64,000 nucleotides of DNA, taken from NCBI RefSeq assembly GCF_000317435.1, contig NC_019751.1:3038001-3102000 (forward strand). Reading direction: 5' to 3'. Below the pieces are notes generated by a model. It saw nothing but the letters and a program-made list of their open reading frames with translations. It ran no database searches and was not told the origin of the DNA. The translations under genes were made by a program, and so were the position numbers. How positions within the stretch are numbered: position 1 is the stretch's first letter; the number at the start of each line of letters is the position of its first letter. Positions 33,399 through 43,607 of this stretch are shown piece by piece. Source of the stretch: Calothrix sp. PCC 6303 (GTDB lineage: Bacteria; Cyanobacteriota; Cyanobacteriia; Cyanobacteriales; Nostocaceae).

Positions 33399-36300
33399 AT
33401 GAGTATAGAAAGCAATATTGAAAATATCAATGAATCAATCGAAGGAATAGCCATCATCGGCATGTCAGGGCGTTTTCCTGGAGCAAACAATGTAGAATCT
33501 TTTTGGCAAAACTTATGTAATGGTGTTGAGTCATTATCATTTTTTTCTCACGCAGAATTAGTTGAGGCTGGAGTACCCGCAAGTTTGTTGGATAACCCCA
33601 ATTATGTCAAAGCCGGGGGGATTTTAGAAGATATTGATTTATTTGATGCAGGGTTTTTTGATATTAATCCAAAGGAAGCTGAAGTTACTGACCCTCAGCA
33701 GCGTCTGTTTTTAGAATCTGCTTGGCAAGCTTTAGAAAATGCTGGCTATGACTCAACGAAATGCGATGCTAGAATTGGCGTTTATGCTGGAGCTAGCTTA
33801 AATAACTATTTATCTTTTGACGTACATCAGGATGGATTGGGTTCAGCAGAATCGTATCAAAAGTTAATTGGTAATGATAAAGATTTCCTCTCTACTCGGG
33901 TTGCTTATAAATTAAACCTTAAAGGACCCAGTATCACAGTTCAAACCGCTTGTTCAACATCCTTGGTTGCGACTATTCTGGCATCTCAAAGTTTACAAAG
34001 TTACCAGTGCGATATGGCTTTGGCGGGAGGGGTTTCGATTCGAGTCCCACAAAAGACAGGTTTTTTACATCAGCAAGGGGGGACATTATCTCCTGATGGT
34101 CATTGTCGTGCTTTTGATGCCAATGCTCAGGGAACAACTATTGGTAGTGGGGTAGGAGTTGTGGTTCTGAAGCGATTAAGTGACGCGATCGCAGATCGGG
34201 ATTACATCTATGCAGTCATTAAAGGTACGGCAATCAATAATGATGGTTCTGGCAAAGTTGGCTTTACTGCACCTAGTGTAGATGGACAAGCAGAAGCAAT
34301 TGCCGAAGCGATCGCATTAGCCGAAATAGAGCCGGAAACAATTCAATATATCGAAGCTCATGGTACTGGTACTTCTTTAGGCGATCCGATTGAAATTGCA
34401 GCCCTAACTAAGGTTTTCCGCGCTAGTACAGAAAAAAGCGGTTTTTGTGCCATCGGCTCAGTCAAAACTAATATTGGTCATCTAGATGCAGCAGCAGGAA
34501 TCGCCGGATTAATTAAGACATCTCTTGCTCTCAAGCATCAACTAATTCCACCAAGTTTAAATTTTCGGCAGCCTAACCCCCAAATTGATTTTGCTAACAG
34601 CCCATTCTTTGTAAATACACAACTAAAAGACTGGAAACCCACTTTTACACCCCGTCGTGCTGGTGTGAGTTCTTTAGGGATGGGAGGAACCAATGCCCAT
34701 GTAGTCTTAGAAGAGGCTCCCATATTTACCGATTCCAGTCCTTCTCGTGGTTGGCAATTACTGCTACTGTCTGCAAAAAGTGCTTCTGCTTTAGAGGCTG
34801 CCACAAAAAATCTTACCCAGTATCTGAAATTAAATCCCCATGCAAATCTGGCAGACGTGGCATATACATTGCAACTAGGACGGAGAGATTTCGCTCATCG
34901 CAGAATACTAGTTTGTAGTGATACTGAGGATGCCATACAGGAATTAAGTACACCAGTCTCGCAGCGTATTTTCAATCAGTCGCAAGAGTCTAGGGAAAAT
35001 CCTTCCCTCGCTTTTATGTTTCCTGGGCAGGGTTCTCAATACGTAGACATGGGGAAGGAACTCTACACAACAGAACCATTATTTCGGCATCATGTTGAAC
35101 ATTGCTGCTCAATCTTGATGCCTCATTTAGGGTTAGATTTGCAATCACTAATTTATCCATCGGAGTCAGAAAAAAATCTAGCAGCTGAAAAACTCAAACA
35201 AACCTGTTTTGCTCAACCAGCAATATTTGTGATTGAGTATGCTTTAGCTCAATTGTGGATATCGTGGGGAATTGTACCTCAAGCCATGATTGGACACAGC
35301 ATCGGTGAATATGTAGCTGCAACTGTGGCGGGAGTTTTTTCCCTAGCAGATGCCCTTTTTTTGGTGGCAAATAGGGGAAAACTGATGCAGCAATTGCCTG
35401 GAGGGACAATGCTCTCAGTTCAACTTTCGGAACTGGAAATAAAACCCCTACTCACAGAAAATATATCTTTGGCTGCTGTGAATACAACTTCCTACTGCAC
35501 TGTGTCGGGTGCAACTGAAGCCATTGAGGAATTACAGCGGCATTTACAGGAAATTGGGGTCTCCTGTCGAAGATTACATACTTCCCATGCCTTCCATTCA
35601 CCGATGATGGAACCAATCCTAGAAACTTTTAGGGAATTGGTACAAACAGTCACACTCAATCCTCCGCAAATACCGTTTATCTCAAATGTGAGTGGGACTT
35701 GGATTAGTGCATCCGAGGCAACGAATCCTAATTACTGGGCTAATCACCTCAGACAACCCGTACATTTTTGCCAAGGACTAACTGAACTACTCAAAACGCC
35801 GGGTTCTGTGTTGCTGGAAGTCGGAGCAGGGAGGACACTGAGTACTTTTGCCAGACAACAGCGACAACAAGAATTGACGGTGCTGACATCGCTTCCCCAT
35901 CCCCAAGAGCAACAATCAGAGGTAGCATTTATACTCAGTAATTTAGGTCGATTGTGGATGTCAGGTATTCAGATTAATCGGTCGGGTTTTTATATTCGTG
36001 AACAGCGTCATCGTCTACCTTTACCAACCTACCCATTTGAGCGTCAGCGTTACTGGCTAGAGCCAACAGTTTCCCCAAGATTATTAGAAGTTAATTCAGC
36101 CCAATATATTGTACAAAATCGGCGTTATTCAATTGACTTAGACACTTCATCTGAGTTAGAAAAACCTTTACAGCCATCGTTATCAAAACGACCAAATATT
36201 ACTGACTGGTTTTATCTTCCAGTTTGGAAACAATCGATACCGCTTGAGATTAGCCATCAACAAAAAGAAACTCAACAAAAATTAGCTTGTTTAGTTTTTG

Positions 36301-39300
36301 CTGATAAATATGAGTTTGCAGACCAATTTAAACAACTGCTTACACAACAAGGTGAAGATGTCATCACCGTAGAAATAGGGGATGAATTTTGCCAACTTGA
36401 TCGCCACAGATATGTAATTAATCCTCAAAGACCGGAAGACTATGAGGTATTACTAAAAGACCTACAAAAACGAGATTTTCAACCTAATACTATTTGTCAT
36501 TATTGGAGTATTGCACCCAATGATATTTTACTTAAAGAGGAATCACAGTTAACCGAGAATTATCAGTATTTTGGGTTTTATAGCCTACTATACTTAGCAC
36601 AAGCAATTGGCAAGCAAGATAGTTTCAATCCTTGCAAATTGTTGGTTGTCACCAATAATCTATATAGTGTGATTGGGGAGGAAAAATTATGCCCACAGAA
36701 AGCAACAATTTTGGGAGCATGTAAAGTAATTCCGAAAGAATATGGTAATATTAACTGTAGCCTTGTGGATTTAGTTATAGAGTCGGTTGATAGTTCTATA
36801 TCACTAAAAGTTCTAAACAATTTATTAGCAGAAATTGGAAAAATACAAAACAATCAAATAGTAGCTTACCGGGGTTCTTACCGTTGGTTGCAAAGCTTTG
36901 AACCTGTAGCCTTAGATGATAACTTTGGCAGCAAAGCTAAATTTAAACAAGGTGGAGTTTACTTAATTACGGGTGGACTTGGTGGTATTGGTTTAGTATT
37001 AGCCGAACATTTAGCCAAAACAGTCCAAGCTAAGTTAATTTTAATCGGACGGGGAGGACTACCTGAGCGTTGCCAATGGGAGCAATACCAACTAACTCAC
37101 GGTTCTGAAGATCGAATAAGCAGGAAAATTCAGAAAATGCGATCGCTTGAAGAATCGGGTATGCAGTTTATGGTGACAAGTGCCGATGTGACTGATTCCC
37201 AACAAATGCAAGCCGTTGTTAATCAAGCATTGCAAAAATTTGGTCAAATTAATGGTGTGATCCATGCAGCGGGTGTTGCTGGTGGTGGTGTGACTCAACT
37301 CAAAACTCAAGAAATGGTTAGGAATGTGTTAGCGGCAAAAGTCGATGGCACGTTAATTTTAGACGATATTTGTCAACAGCTAAATCTGGATTTCTTTGTG
37401 GTCTGTTCGTCTAAAACTGCGATTTTGGGTGAATTTGGACAGATTGATTACTGTGCTGCTAATGCTTTTCTTGATGCTTTTGCTACTAGTCGAACTGCTT
37501 CATCGGGTCTAACAATATCAATCAGTTGGGATACTTGGCAAGAGGTGGGACTAGCTGTAGAAACTGTACTGCCAGATGGACTCAAACAAAAGCGGGAGGA
37601 AATGATTAAAAAAGGCATATTACCTGAAGAAGGGATAGAGGTTTTTAATCGTGTTATGGGGAGCAATTTGCCTCATGTTGTGATTTCAACACAGGATTTG
37701 CCTAGTTTAATCCAGCAAAGTAATGCTGATAAATATTTAGAAGATGCTTTACAAGCAGGAAAATTATCTTCAGTTAATCTATCTAAAGCTAAACATTCTC
37801 GTCCAAATTTAGGTAATACCTATGTTACGCCACAAACAAAGGTCGAATGCATATTGACTGATATTTGGCAGGAAATTCTCGGAATTGATCAAATCGGGAT
37901 TCATGATAATTTCTTCGAGTTAGGGGGAAACTCAATCAACACAATTCAGATTGCTTCTAATGCGAATAAAGCTGGTTTAAAATTAACAACTCAACAGTTT
38001 TTTCAACATCAAACAATTGCTGAGTTAGCCACAAACTTAGCATTGGAGTCAATTGTCAAGACTCAAGAAAATTTGGAAATTCAAGAAGTATCTGATTTGC
38101 ATTCAAACAGCATAAAATCTAGTTTAATGCAAGAAAAACAGGCGGAAGATATATATGAACTCACACCTGTACAAAAAGGAATGCTATTCCATTGTTTGTA
38201 TGAAAGCGAATTGTCTTTGTATTTTTTCCAACATATCTTTAATATCCAGGGTAATCTTGATCTAGAGGCATTTACAAAAGCTTGGCAGTTAGTGATAGAT
38301 AGGCATCCAATTTTACGGACTGGTTTTTATTGGCACGAAATTGAAAATCCATTACAAATTGTCTACAATCAAGTCCAAGTACCGCTAGATTACTATGACT
38401 GGTGTGACATAGATCCAGCTACCCAAAAAAGCCAATTTACATCCTTAATTCTGAGCGATCGCCAAAATAATTTTGATTTTGCTCAACCATGTTTGATGCG
38501 CCATACTGTGATTCGTCTCAGTCATGATTCTTACCAATATGTTTGGAGCATGAATCATATTATTATAGATGGTTGGGGAGGTTCTCTGGTATTCCAAGAG
38601 TTTGTCGAAATTTATGGAGCGCTTTGTCAAAATCAGGAAATTTGCTTAACACCAACTCGTCCATTCCGCGACTATATTAATTGGTTACAGCAACAAGATA
38701 TATCTAAAGCAGAAGTTTTTTGGCGACAAACATTAGCGGGAATTGAAGCACCAACCCCCCTCACATATATCGAAAATATTAACAATGATCTATCCCCCAC
38801 CCCAGAAATTAGATACAGCGAGGAAATCATTCAGCTATCCCTAAAAAATACTCAAGCATTAAATGCTTTTGCCACTCAACATCATCTCACCTTAGCAACT
38901 ATAATTAATGGTGTTTGGGCGATTCTTCTTAGCCGCTATTCTTGTTGTGATCAAGTATTATATGGCTGCACGGTAACTGGACGACCCCCGCAGATGGATG
39001 GAGTCGAGTCAATGGTGGGTATGTTTGTTAATACCCTACCCATTCATGTCGATGTAGATGGTGAACAGTCTTTACTATCATGGCTACAGCGTTTTCAACT
39101 TCAACTGGTTGAAGCTCGTAACTATGAATATACCCCATTAACAGAAGCCCACAAATGGAGTGAAATTCCCCGTAATTTACCTCTGTTTGAAACTATTGTA
39201 GTAATTGAAAATTTCCCAGTTAGTGAATTTATTAAAGATTGGCAGGGAAATATAGAATTTCAACACCAAGAAGTATATTACAGAAATAATTACCCACTCA

Positions 39301-39527
39301 ATTTGGTTGTTTATCCAAATAAAGAGTTATTGATTGCTATTTCTTACGATTCCCGAAGATTTGCAACTGATACTATTATCGCCATTCTCAAAGATGTGGA
39401 AATCTTTTTAAATGACTTGGTGGTTAATAACGACAAGCAAATCAAAAGCCTCTCATTTTCGACACAAAGACAACAGAATATTACCCTAACTTTAGAGCAA
39501 GAATTGTCAGCCCTAGAATTTATCTAA
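33399..39527 (+). CDS. hybrid PKS-NRPS: KS-AT-KR-ACP-C
   Basis: A 2042-residue type I PKS module joined to a condensation domain. The KS (about 15-445) has the active Cys in VQTACSTSL (near 183) and both His motifs (EAHGTGTSLGDP and KTNIGHLDAAAG). The AT (about 540-840) has GHSIGEY (near 632) and HAFHSPMM, typical of malonyl-CoA loading. The KR has GGLGGIG near 1187 and a Ser-Tyr-Asn set (CSSKTAILGEFGQIDYCAAN near 1336), so it should make a beta-hydroxy unit. No DH, ER or methyltransferase is present. The ACP is LGGNSINTIQI (near 1508). A full C domain follows (about 1586-2010, NHIIIDGWG). It should extend acyl-Ser by two carbons to a statine-like residue. The ATG at 33399, preceded by AAGGTTGG, is better than the TTG at 33390. 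Confidence 0.92.
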   Translation: MSIESNIENINESIEGIAIIGMSGRFPGANNVESFWQNLCNGVESLSFFSHAELVEAGVPASLLDNPNYVKAGGILEDIDLFDAGFFDINPKEAEVTDPQQRLFLESAWQALENAGYDSTKCDARIGVYAGASLNNYLSFDVHQDGLGSAESYQKLIGNDKDFLSTRVAYKLNLKGPSITVQTACSTSLVATILASQSLQSYQCDMALAGGVSIRVPQKTGFLHQQGGTLSPDGHCRAFDANAQGTTIGSGVGVVVLKRLSDAIADRDYIYAVIKGTAINNDGSGKVGFTAPSVDGQAEAIAEAIALAEIEPETIQYIEAHGTGTSLGDPIEIAALTKVFRASTEKSGFCAIGSVKTNIGHLDAAAGIAGLIKTSLALKHQLIPPSLNFRQPNPQIDFANSPFFVNTQLKDWKPTFTPRRAGVSSLGMGGTNAHVVLEEAPIFTDSSPSRGWQLLLLSAKSASALEAATKNLTQYLKLNPHANLADVAYTLQLGRRDFAHRRILVCSDTEDAIQELSTPVSQRIFNQSQESRENPSLAFMFPGQGSQYVDMGKELYTTEPLFRHHVEHCCSILMPHLGLDLQSLIYPSESEKNLAAEKLKQTCFAQPAIFVIEYALAQLWISWGIVPQAMIGHSIGEYVAATVAGVFSLADALFLVANRGKLMQQLPGGTMLSVQLSELEIKPLLTENISLAAVNTTSYCTVSGATEAIEELQRHLQEIGVSCRRLHTSHAFHSPMMEPILETFRELVQTVTLNPPQIPFISNVSGTWISASEATNPNYWANHLRQPVHFCQGLTELLKTPGSVLLEVGAGRTLSTFARQQRQQELTVLTSLPHPQEQQSEVAFILSNLGRLWMSGIQINRSGFYIREQRHRLPLPTYPFERQRYWLEPTVSPRLLEVNSAQYIVQNRRYSIDLDTSSELEKPLQPSLSKRPNITDWFYLPVWKQSIPLEISHQQKETQQKLACLVFADKYEFADQFKQLLTQQGEDVITVEIGDEFCQLDRHRYVINPQRPEDYEVLLKDLQKRDFQPNTICHYWSIAPNDILLKEESQLTENYQYFGFYSLLYLAQAIGKQDSFNPCKLLVVTNNLYSVIGEEKLCPQKATILGACKVIPKEYGNINCSLVDLVIESVDSSISLKVLNNLLAEIGKIQNNQIVAYRGSYRWLQSFEPVALDDNFGSKAKFKQGGVYLITGGLGGIGLVLAEHLAKTVQAKLILIGRGGLPERCQWEQYQLTHGSEDRISRKIQKMRSLEESGMQFMVTSADVTDSQQMQAVVNQALQKFGQINGVIHAAGVAGGGVTQLKTQEMVRNVLAAKVDGTLILDDICQQLNLDFFVVCSSKTAILGEFGQIDYCAANAFLDAFATSRTASSGLTISISWDTWQEVGLAVETVLPDGLKQKREEMIKKGILPEEGIEVFNRVMGSNLPHVVISTQDLPSLIQQSNADKYLEDALQAGKLSSVNLSKAKHSRPNLGNTYVTPQTKVECILTDIWQEILGIDQIGIHDNFFELGGNSINTIQIASNANKAGLKLTTQQFFQHQTIAELATNLALESIVKTQENLEIQEVSDLHSNSIKSSLMQEKQAEDIYELTPVQKGMLFHCLYESELSLYFFQHIFNIQGNLDLEAFTKAWQLVIDRHPILRTGFYWHEIENPLQIVYNQVQVPLDYYDWCDIDPATQKSQFTSLILSDRQNNFDFAQPCLMRHTVIRLSHDSYQYVWSMNHIIIDGWGGSLVFQEFVEIYGALCQNQEICLTPTRPFRDYINWLQQQDISKAEVFWRQTLAGIEAPTPLTYIENINNDLSPTPEIRYSEEIIQLSLKNTQALNAFATQHHLTLATIINGVWAILLSRYSCCDQVLYGCTVTGRPPQMDGVESMVGMFVNTLPIHVDVDGEQSLLSWLQRFQLQLVEARNYEYTPLTEAHKWSEIPRNLPLFETIVVIENFPVSEFIKDWQGNIEFQHQEVYYRNNYPLNLVVYPNKELLIAISYDSRRFATDTIIAILKDVEIFLNDLVVNNDKQIKSLSFSTQRQQNITLTLEQELSALEFI

Positions 39528-39543
39528 ATTCAACTCATATTAT

Positions 39544-40794
39544 ATGAACATATTTGAACAGTGTGAATCAAACATTAGAAGCTACTGTCGTAGTTTTCCG
39601 GTTGTATTTCATCGTGCAAAAGGGGCGATTATTTACTCAGAATCTGGTGGAGAATATCTAGATTTTTTTGCAGGAGCAGGAGCATTAAATTATGGACATA
39701 ATCATGAATACATCAAACAGAAAGTTCTGGCATATTTAGATGCCGATGGTATTGCCCACGGCTTAGATATGTATACTTCTGCGAAGGAGATGTTTATCGT
39801 GAAATTTAATGAGGTATTGCTAAATAAAAAACAGTTAGATTATCGTCTTCAATTTTGTGGACCAACTGGTACAAATGCAGTTGAAGCTGCTTTAAAACTA
39901 GCGAGAAAAGTGAAGAAAAGACCGGGTATATTCTCGTTTATGGGAGCATATCATGGCATGACTTTAGGTAGCTTATCAGTTACTGCAAATACGAATATCC
40001 GAGCCGGAGGAATTGGAACATTAAGTAATGTCACATTTATGCCCTATCCCTATGGATTTATGGATAGTTTTGACACGATTCAATACATGGAGTCAGTATT
40101 GAATGATATTAGTTCGGGTATTGAAAAACCAGCCGCAATCATTTTTGAAACGGTTCAAGCAGAGGGGGGAGTTATCGTTGCTCCAATTGAATGGATGCAA
40201 AGGTTAAGAAAATTATGCGATGAACATGATATTTTATTAATTTGTGATGATATTCAAGTTGGTTGTGGGAGAACAGGCTCTTTCTTTTCTTTTGAGAGAG
40301 CAGGTATTGTTCCCGATATAGTCATATTATCTAAATCAATTAGTGGCTATGGTTTTCCCATGTCACTATTATTAATTAAGCCAGAATTAGATATTTGGGA
40401 ACCTGGTGAGCATAACGGCACTTTTAGAGGTAATCAATTAGCATTTATCGCTGCAACTGCGGCTCTAGAATATAGAGAAACTAGCAATCTTGAGCAGGAT
40501 GTGAAAATCAAAGAGTTGTTTTTAGAAAATTTTCTTTATCAAAAAATAGCGTCAATTAGTGACAAAATACTGATCCGAGGAATTGGGATGATCTGGGGTA
40601 TTGATTTGGCAAATTTCGGCGGTAGTGGTTTAGCAAAAGACATTACTACACGTTGTTTTGAAAAAGGGTTAATTATCGAAAGATCTGGAAGAAATGATAC
40701 TGTGATTAAGTTATTACCTCCATTAACAATTGATATGCCGAGTTTGAAAGCAGGTTGTTCAATTATAGAAGCAGCTTTCAGTGAGTGTTTGTAG
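39544..40794 (+). CDS. diaminobutyrate-2-oxoglutarate aminotransferase (EctB-like)
   Basis: A 416-residue class III PLP aminotransferase that matches diaminobutyrate transaminases nearly throughout: FFAGAGALNYGHN, FCGPTGTNAVEAALKLARK, LLICDDIQVGCGRTGSFFSF, the PLP Lys in ILSKSISGYG and GEHNGTFRGNQLAF. It converts L-aspartate semialdehyde and glutamate to L-2,4-diaminobutyrate (Dab). In ectoine pathways it is followed by EctA and EctC, which are absent here. Instead it lies 47 bp before a synthetase whose A domain has a Dab-like code, so it almost certainly supplies Dab to the assembly line. No Dab decarboxylase is seen, so a diaminopropane pathway is less likely. Confidence 0.88.
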   Translation: MNIFEQCESNIRSYCRSFPVVFHRAKGAIIYSESGGEYLDFFAGAGALNYGHNHEYIKQKVLAYLDADGIAHGLDMYTSAKEMFIVKFNEVLLNKKQLDYRLQFCGPTGTNAVEAALKLARKVKKRPGIFSFMGAYHGMTLGSLSVTANTNIRAGGIGTLSNVTFMPYPYGFMDSFDTIQYMESVLNDISSGIEKPAAIIFETVQAEGGVIVAPIEWMQRLRKLCDEHDILLICDDIQVGCGRTGSFFSFERAGIVPDIVILSKSISGYGFPMSLLLIKPELDIWEPGEHNGTFRGNQLAFIAATAALEYRETSNLEQDVKIKELFLENFLYQKIASISDKILIRGIGMIWGIDLANFGGSGLAKDITTRCFEKGLIIERSGRNDTVIKLLPPLTIDMPSLKAGCSIIEAAFSECL

Positions 40795-40841
40795 ATTTGG
40801 GCTGCAATTTATATTGATAAAATTAATTATTGGGGAAGATC

Positions 40842-43607
40842 ATGACGACAATATTCGCATCACCGGAAATATTTTCTCAAAAAATATATTGGCTAAATAG
40901 ACTTTCTGGAGAACTACCAGAAACCAATTTGCTACCGGATTATATGAGACCATCGCAGTCTCATGGGGAAAAAGAAACTCATATCTTTGATGTTCCCCAT
41001 GATTTATCTCAAGCTATTATTAAGTTAACAAAAGGGTCTGATTTTTTAATATATTTAATCTTGTTATCCGCATTCAATATATTGCTGGAAAAATATACCC
41101 GTTCCCCTGATTTAATTGTTGGCATACCAGCTTATCAAAATAGAAACAAAGATAATTTAGGTGTTACTTCTTTAAATAAGCATCAAATCGTGCCATTGCG
41201 TACTTATTTACAGAAAGAGCTAACATTTAAAAAATACTTAATTGATGTTAAGGAATCTGTAATTCAAGCTTACAGTCACCAAGATTACTGCTTTGATGAA
41301 TTGATTGAATTGCTCAATTTACCTCTAAGTGAAAATCGTTATCCACTATTTGATGTGGTGATTTTGCTAGAAAATATTCATGATCAGTCACAGATTATCA
41401 AATATCATAATGATATTACGGTTAGTTTTAGGATTGAGAATGGAGTGATTAAGGGGGAAATTGCTTATGTTCCAGAAATCTTTAAAAGAGAAAATATTCA
41501 GCTAGTCAGTTATTACTATATAAACGTTATCAAGAGTATTGTTTTAAATCCTCATATTCAGATATCAGAAATCAATATTTTAAATAGCTATGATCAACAC
41601 AAGATCCTGGAAGAATTTAATTATAAAACAAGCTATTATCCAGTTGATAAAACCATTAATTATTTGTTTGAAAAGCAGGTAAATCATACTCCAAATCAGA
41701 TAGCAGTTATTGACCAAAACAATCAACTAACCTATCAGCAACTAAATGAAACAGCTAATCAATTGGCTGCAATACTACGTCAACTGGGAGTCTGTAAAGG
41801 AGAATTGATTGGTATATTGAAAGACCGCGATATAAATTTTTTGGTGGCAATTCTGGCTATATACAAAGCTGGTGGGGCTTACGTGCCAATTGATACTACT
41901 TACCCAGCCCAGCGCATTGAATATATGTTATCCAATAGCGAAGTCAGATTTTTGTTAACTGATTCCACGCTATTGAATCTATTGGCTGATGTAAGCGATC
42001 GCTGTTCTCAATTAAAGTCGATTATCTGTGTAGATGAAGTTACCGATAAAAGTATACAGCTAAATCTACCCCAAGAATTAGCCATATACGATCGACTGAG
42101 TTTTAGCCAGCTTTCTCCAGAAAATATCCCAGCAATCAACGATGCAGACACCCCAGCTTACATGATTTATACATCGGGATCTACTGGATTACCGAAAGGG
42201 ACTTTGGTAAGACATGATGGTGCGATTAATCATATTTATGCCCAATTTGATGAATTGGAATTAAGTTCAGAATTTAGTTTCCTCCAAAGTGCCCCTTCTT
42301 CTACAGATATTTCTGTCTGGCAATTTTTGTCCCCAATTTTAATTGGTGGGAAGACAGTCATAGTTGATATCGAAACCGTTGCGATTCCTCAACAACTATT
42401 TCAAGTCTTGAAATCAGCAAAAATTACAGTGGTTGAATTAGTCCCAGTCTTATTTGGGGGATTGCTGGAATATGCTTACCAATTACCACCTGAAGAAAGG
42501 GAATTACCAGATTTAAAAGTGATGATGCTTTCGGGTGAATCCGTGTCAATTCAATTGGTAAATAAATGGCTGGAAATATACCCCAAAATTAACATTTTTA
42601 ATGCTTATGGTCCGACAGAAGCAGCTGACGATATCACCCAATTTGTCGTTGACAAGGCTTTACCAGAAAATCAGCGCACTATCCCCATCGGTAAACCATT
42701 AGCAAACTTGAATCTTTATATTCTTGATCAACAAATGCAGTTATTACCAATAGGTGCGCCAGGAGAAATTTGTGTGTCGGGTATTGGTGTGGGTGCTGGA
42801 TATTGGAAAAATCCTGAAAGAACCCAATTAAGTTTTGTTGATAATCCATTTCCTGATACCCAGAAAAATTTACCAGCAAATCGGAGAAATTTAATTTATA
42901 AAACAGGAGATTTAGGAAGGTGGCTTCCCGATGGAAATATAGAATTTCTTGGACGTATTGATCATCAAGTGAAAATTCGTGGTTTCCGAGTGGAACTAGG
43001 AGAAATTGAAGCACTTTTATATCAGCACCAAGACGTTAGGGAAGCTGTAGTTGTAGTTAGAGAAGAGAAATCTGATCAGAAAATTTTGGTGGGTTATGTG
43101 GTTCCTCAAGCGGATTTTACTTTGGAGGAATCAAAAAGTCATGAACTCATTCAACAGTTGCGTGATTTACTCGAAGAACAGTTACCAGGACATATGAGAC
43201 CCCATGGGATAGTGCTACTGGAAGCATTACCCTTATCTCCTAGTGGTAAAATTGACCGTCGTGCATTACCTGTACCAAACTTTCAGAATGAATCAGAATT
43301 GGGTTTTGTGGCACCACGTACCCCATCTGAACAAATAGTTGCTGGTATCTGGGGTCAGGTATTAAAGCAAGAACAGATTGGTATCTACGATAACTTCTTT
43401 GATTTAGGTGGACATTCTTTACTTGCAACTCAAGCTATTTCTCGGTTAAAGGAAGCATTTGCAATTGAGTTTCCTTTGCGGAACATATTTGAAGCACCCA
43501 CCATAGTTCAACTGGTGGAACGTATCGAGAAGATGCTGACAGTAAAGCAATTACAGCTTGTATCCAGCCATGGGGGAGACAATAACCGTGAGGAGATAGA
43601 ATTATGA
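40842..43607 (+). CDS. NRPS module: half condensation domain-A(Dab-like)-PCP
   Basis: A 921-residue protein. Residues about 1-260 match only the C-terminal lobe of a condensation domain: they begin at the YWLNRLSGELP region and contain FDELIELLNL, with no HHxxxDG half. The complete C domain at the end of the preceding PKS can supply the catalysis. The A domain (about 266-770, YTSGSTGLPKG near 443, NAYGPTEAADD) has pocket residues D-I-W-E-M-S-A-D-D. As I recall, this is close to the Dab codes of pyoverdine- and syringomycin-type synthetases (DIWELTADD). A PCP follows (LGGHSLLATQ near 855). The ATG at 40842 with GGGGAAG in front is preferred to the TTG at 40830. It shares ATGA with the next gene. 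Confidence 0.88.
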   Translation: MTTIFASPEIFSQKIYWLNRLSGELPETNLLPDYMRPSQSHGEKETHIFDVPHDLSQAIIKLTKGSDFLIYLILLSAFNILLEKYTRSPDLIVGIPAYQNRNKDNLGVTSLNKHQIVPLRTYLQKELTFKKYLIDVKESVIQAYSHQDYCFDELIELLNLPLSENRYPLFDVVILLENIHDQSQIIKYHNDITVSFRIENGVIKGEIAYVPEIFKRENIQLVSYYYINVIKSIVLNPHIQISEINILNSYDQHKILEEFNYKTSYYPVDKTINYLFEKQVNHTPNQIAVIDQNNQLTYQQLNETANQLAAILRQLGVCKGELIGILKDRDINFLVAILAIYKAGGAYVPIDTTYPAQRIEYMLSNSEVRFLLTDSTLLNLLADVSDRCSQLKSIICVDEVTDKSIQLNLPQELAIYDRLSFSQLSPENIPAINDADTPAYMIYTSGSTGLPKGTLVRHDGAINHIYAQFDELELSSEFSFLQSAPSSTDISVWQFLSPILIGGKTVIVDIETVAIPQQLFQVLKSAKITVVELVPVLFGGLLEYAYQLPPEERELPDLKVMMLSGESVSIQLVNKWLEIYPKINIFNAYGPTEAADDITQFVVDKALPENQRTIPIGKPLANLNLYILDQQMQLLPIGAPGEICVSGIGVGAGYWKNPERTQLSFVDNPFPDTQKNLPANRRNLIYKTGDLGRWLPDGNIEFLGRIDHQVKIRGFRVELGEIEALLYQHQDVREAVVVVREEKSDQKILVGYVVPQADFTLEESKSHELIQQLRDLLEEQLPGHMRPHGIVLLEALPLSPSGKIDRRALPVPNFQNESELGFVAPRTPSEQIVAGIWGQVLKQEQIGIYDNFFDLGGHSLLATQAISRLKEAFAIEFPLRNIFEAPTIVQLVERIEKMLTVKQLQLVSSHGGDNNREEIEL

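Noticed and set aside
39544-40794. Ectoine biosynthesis gene ectB
   Set aside because: The enzyme family is right, but ectA and ectC are absent and it is embedded among synthetase genes, so Dab supply is the better interpretation.
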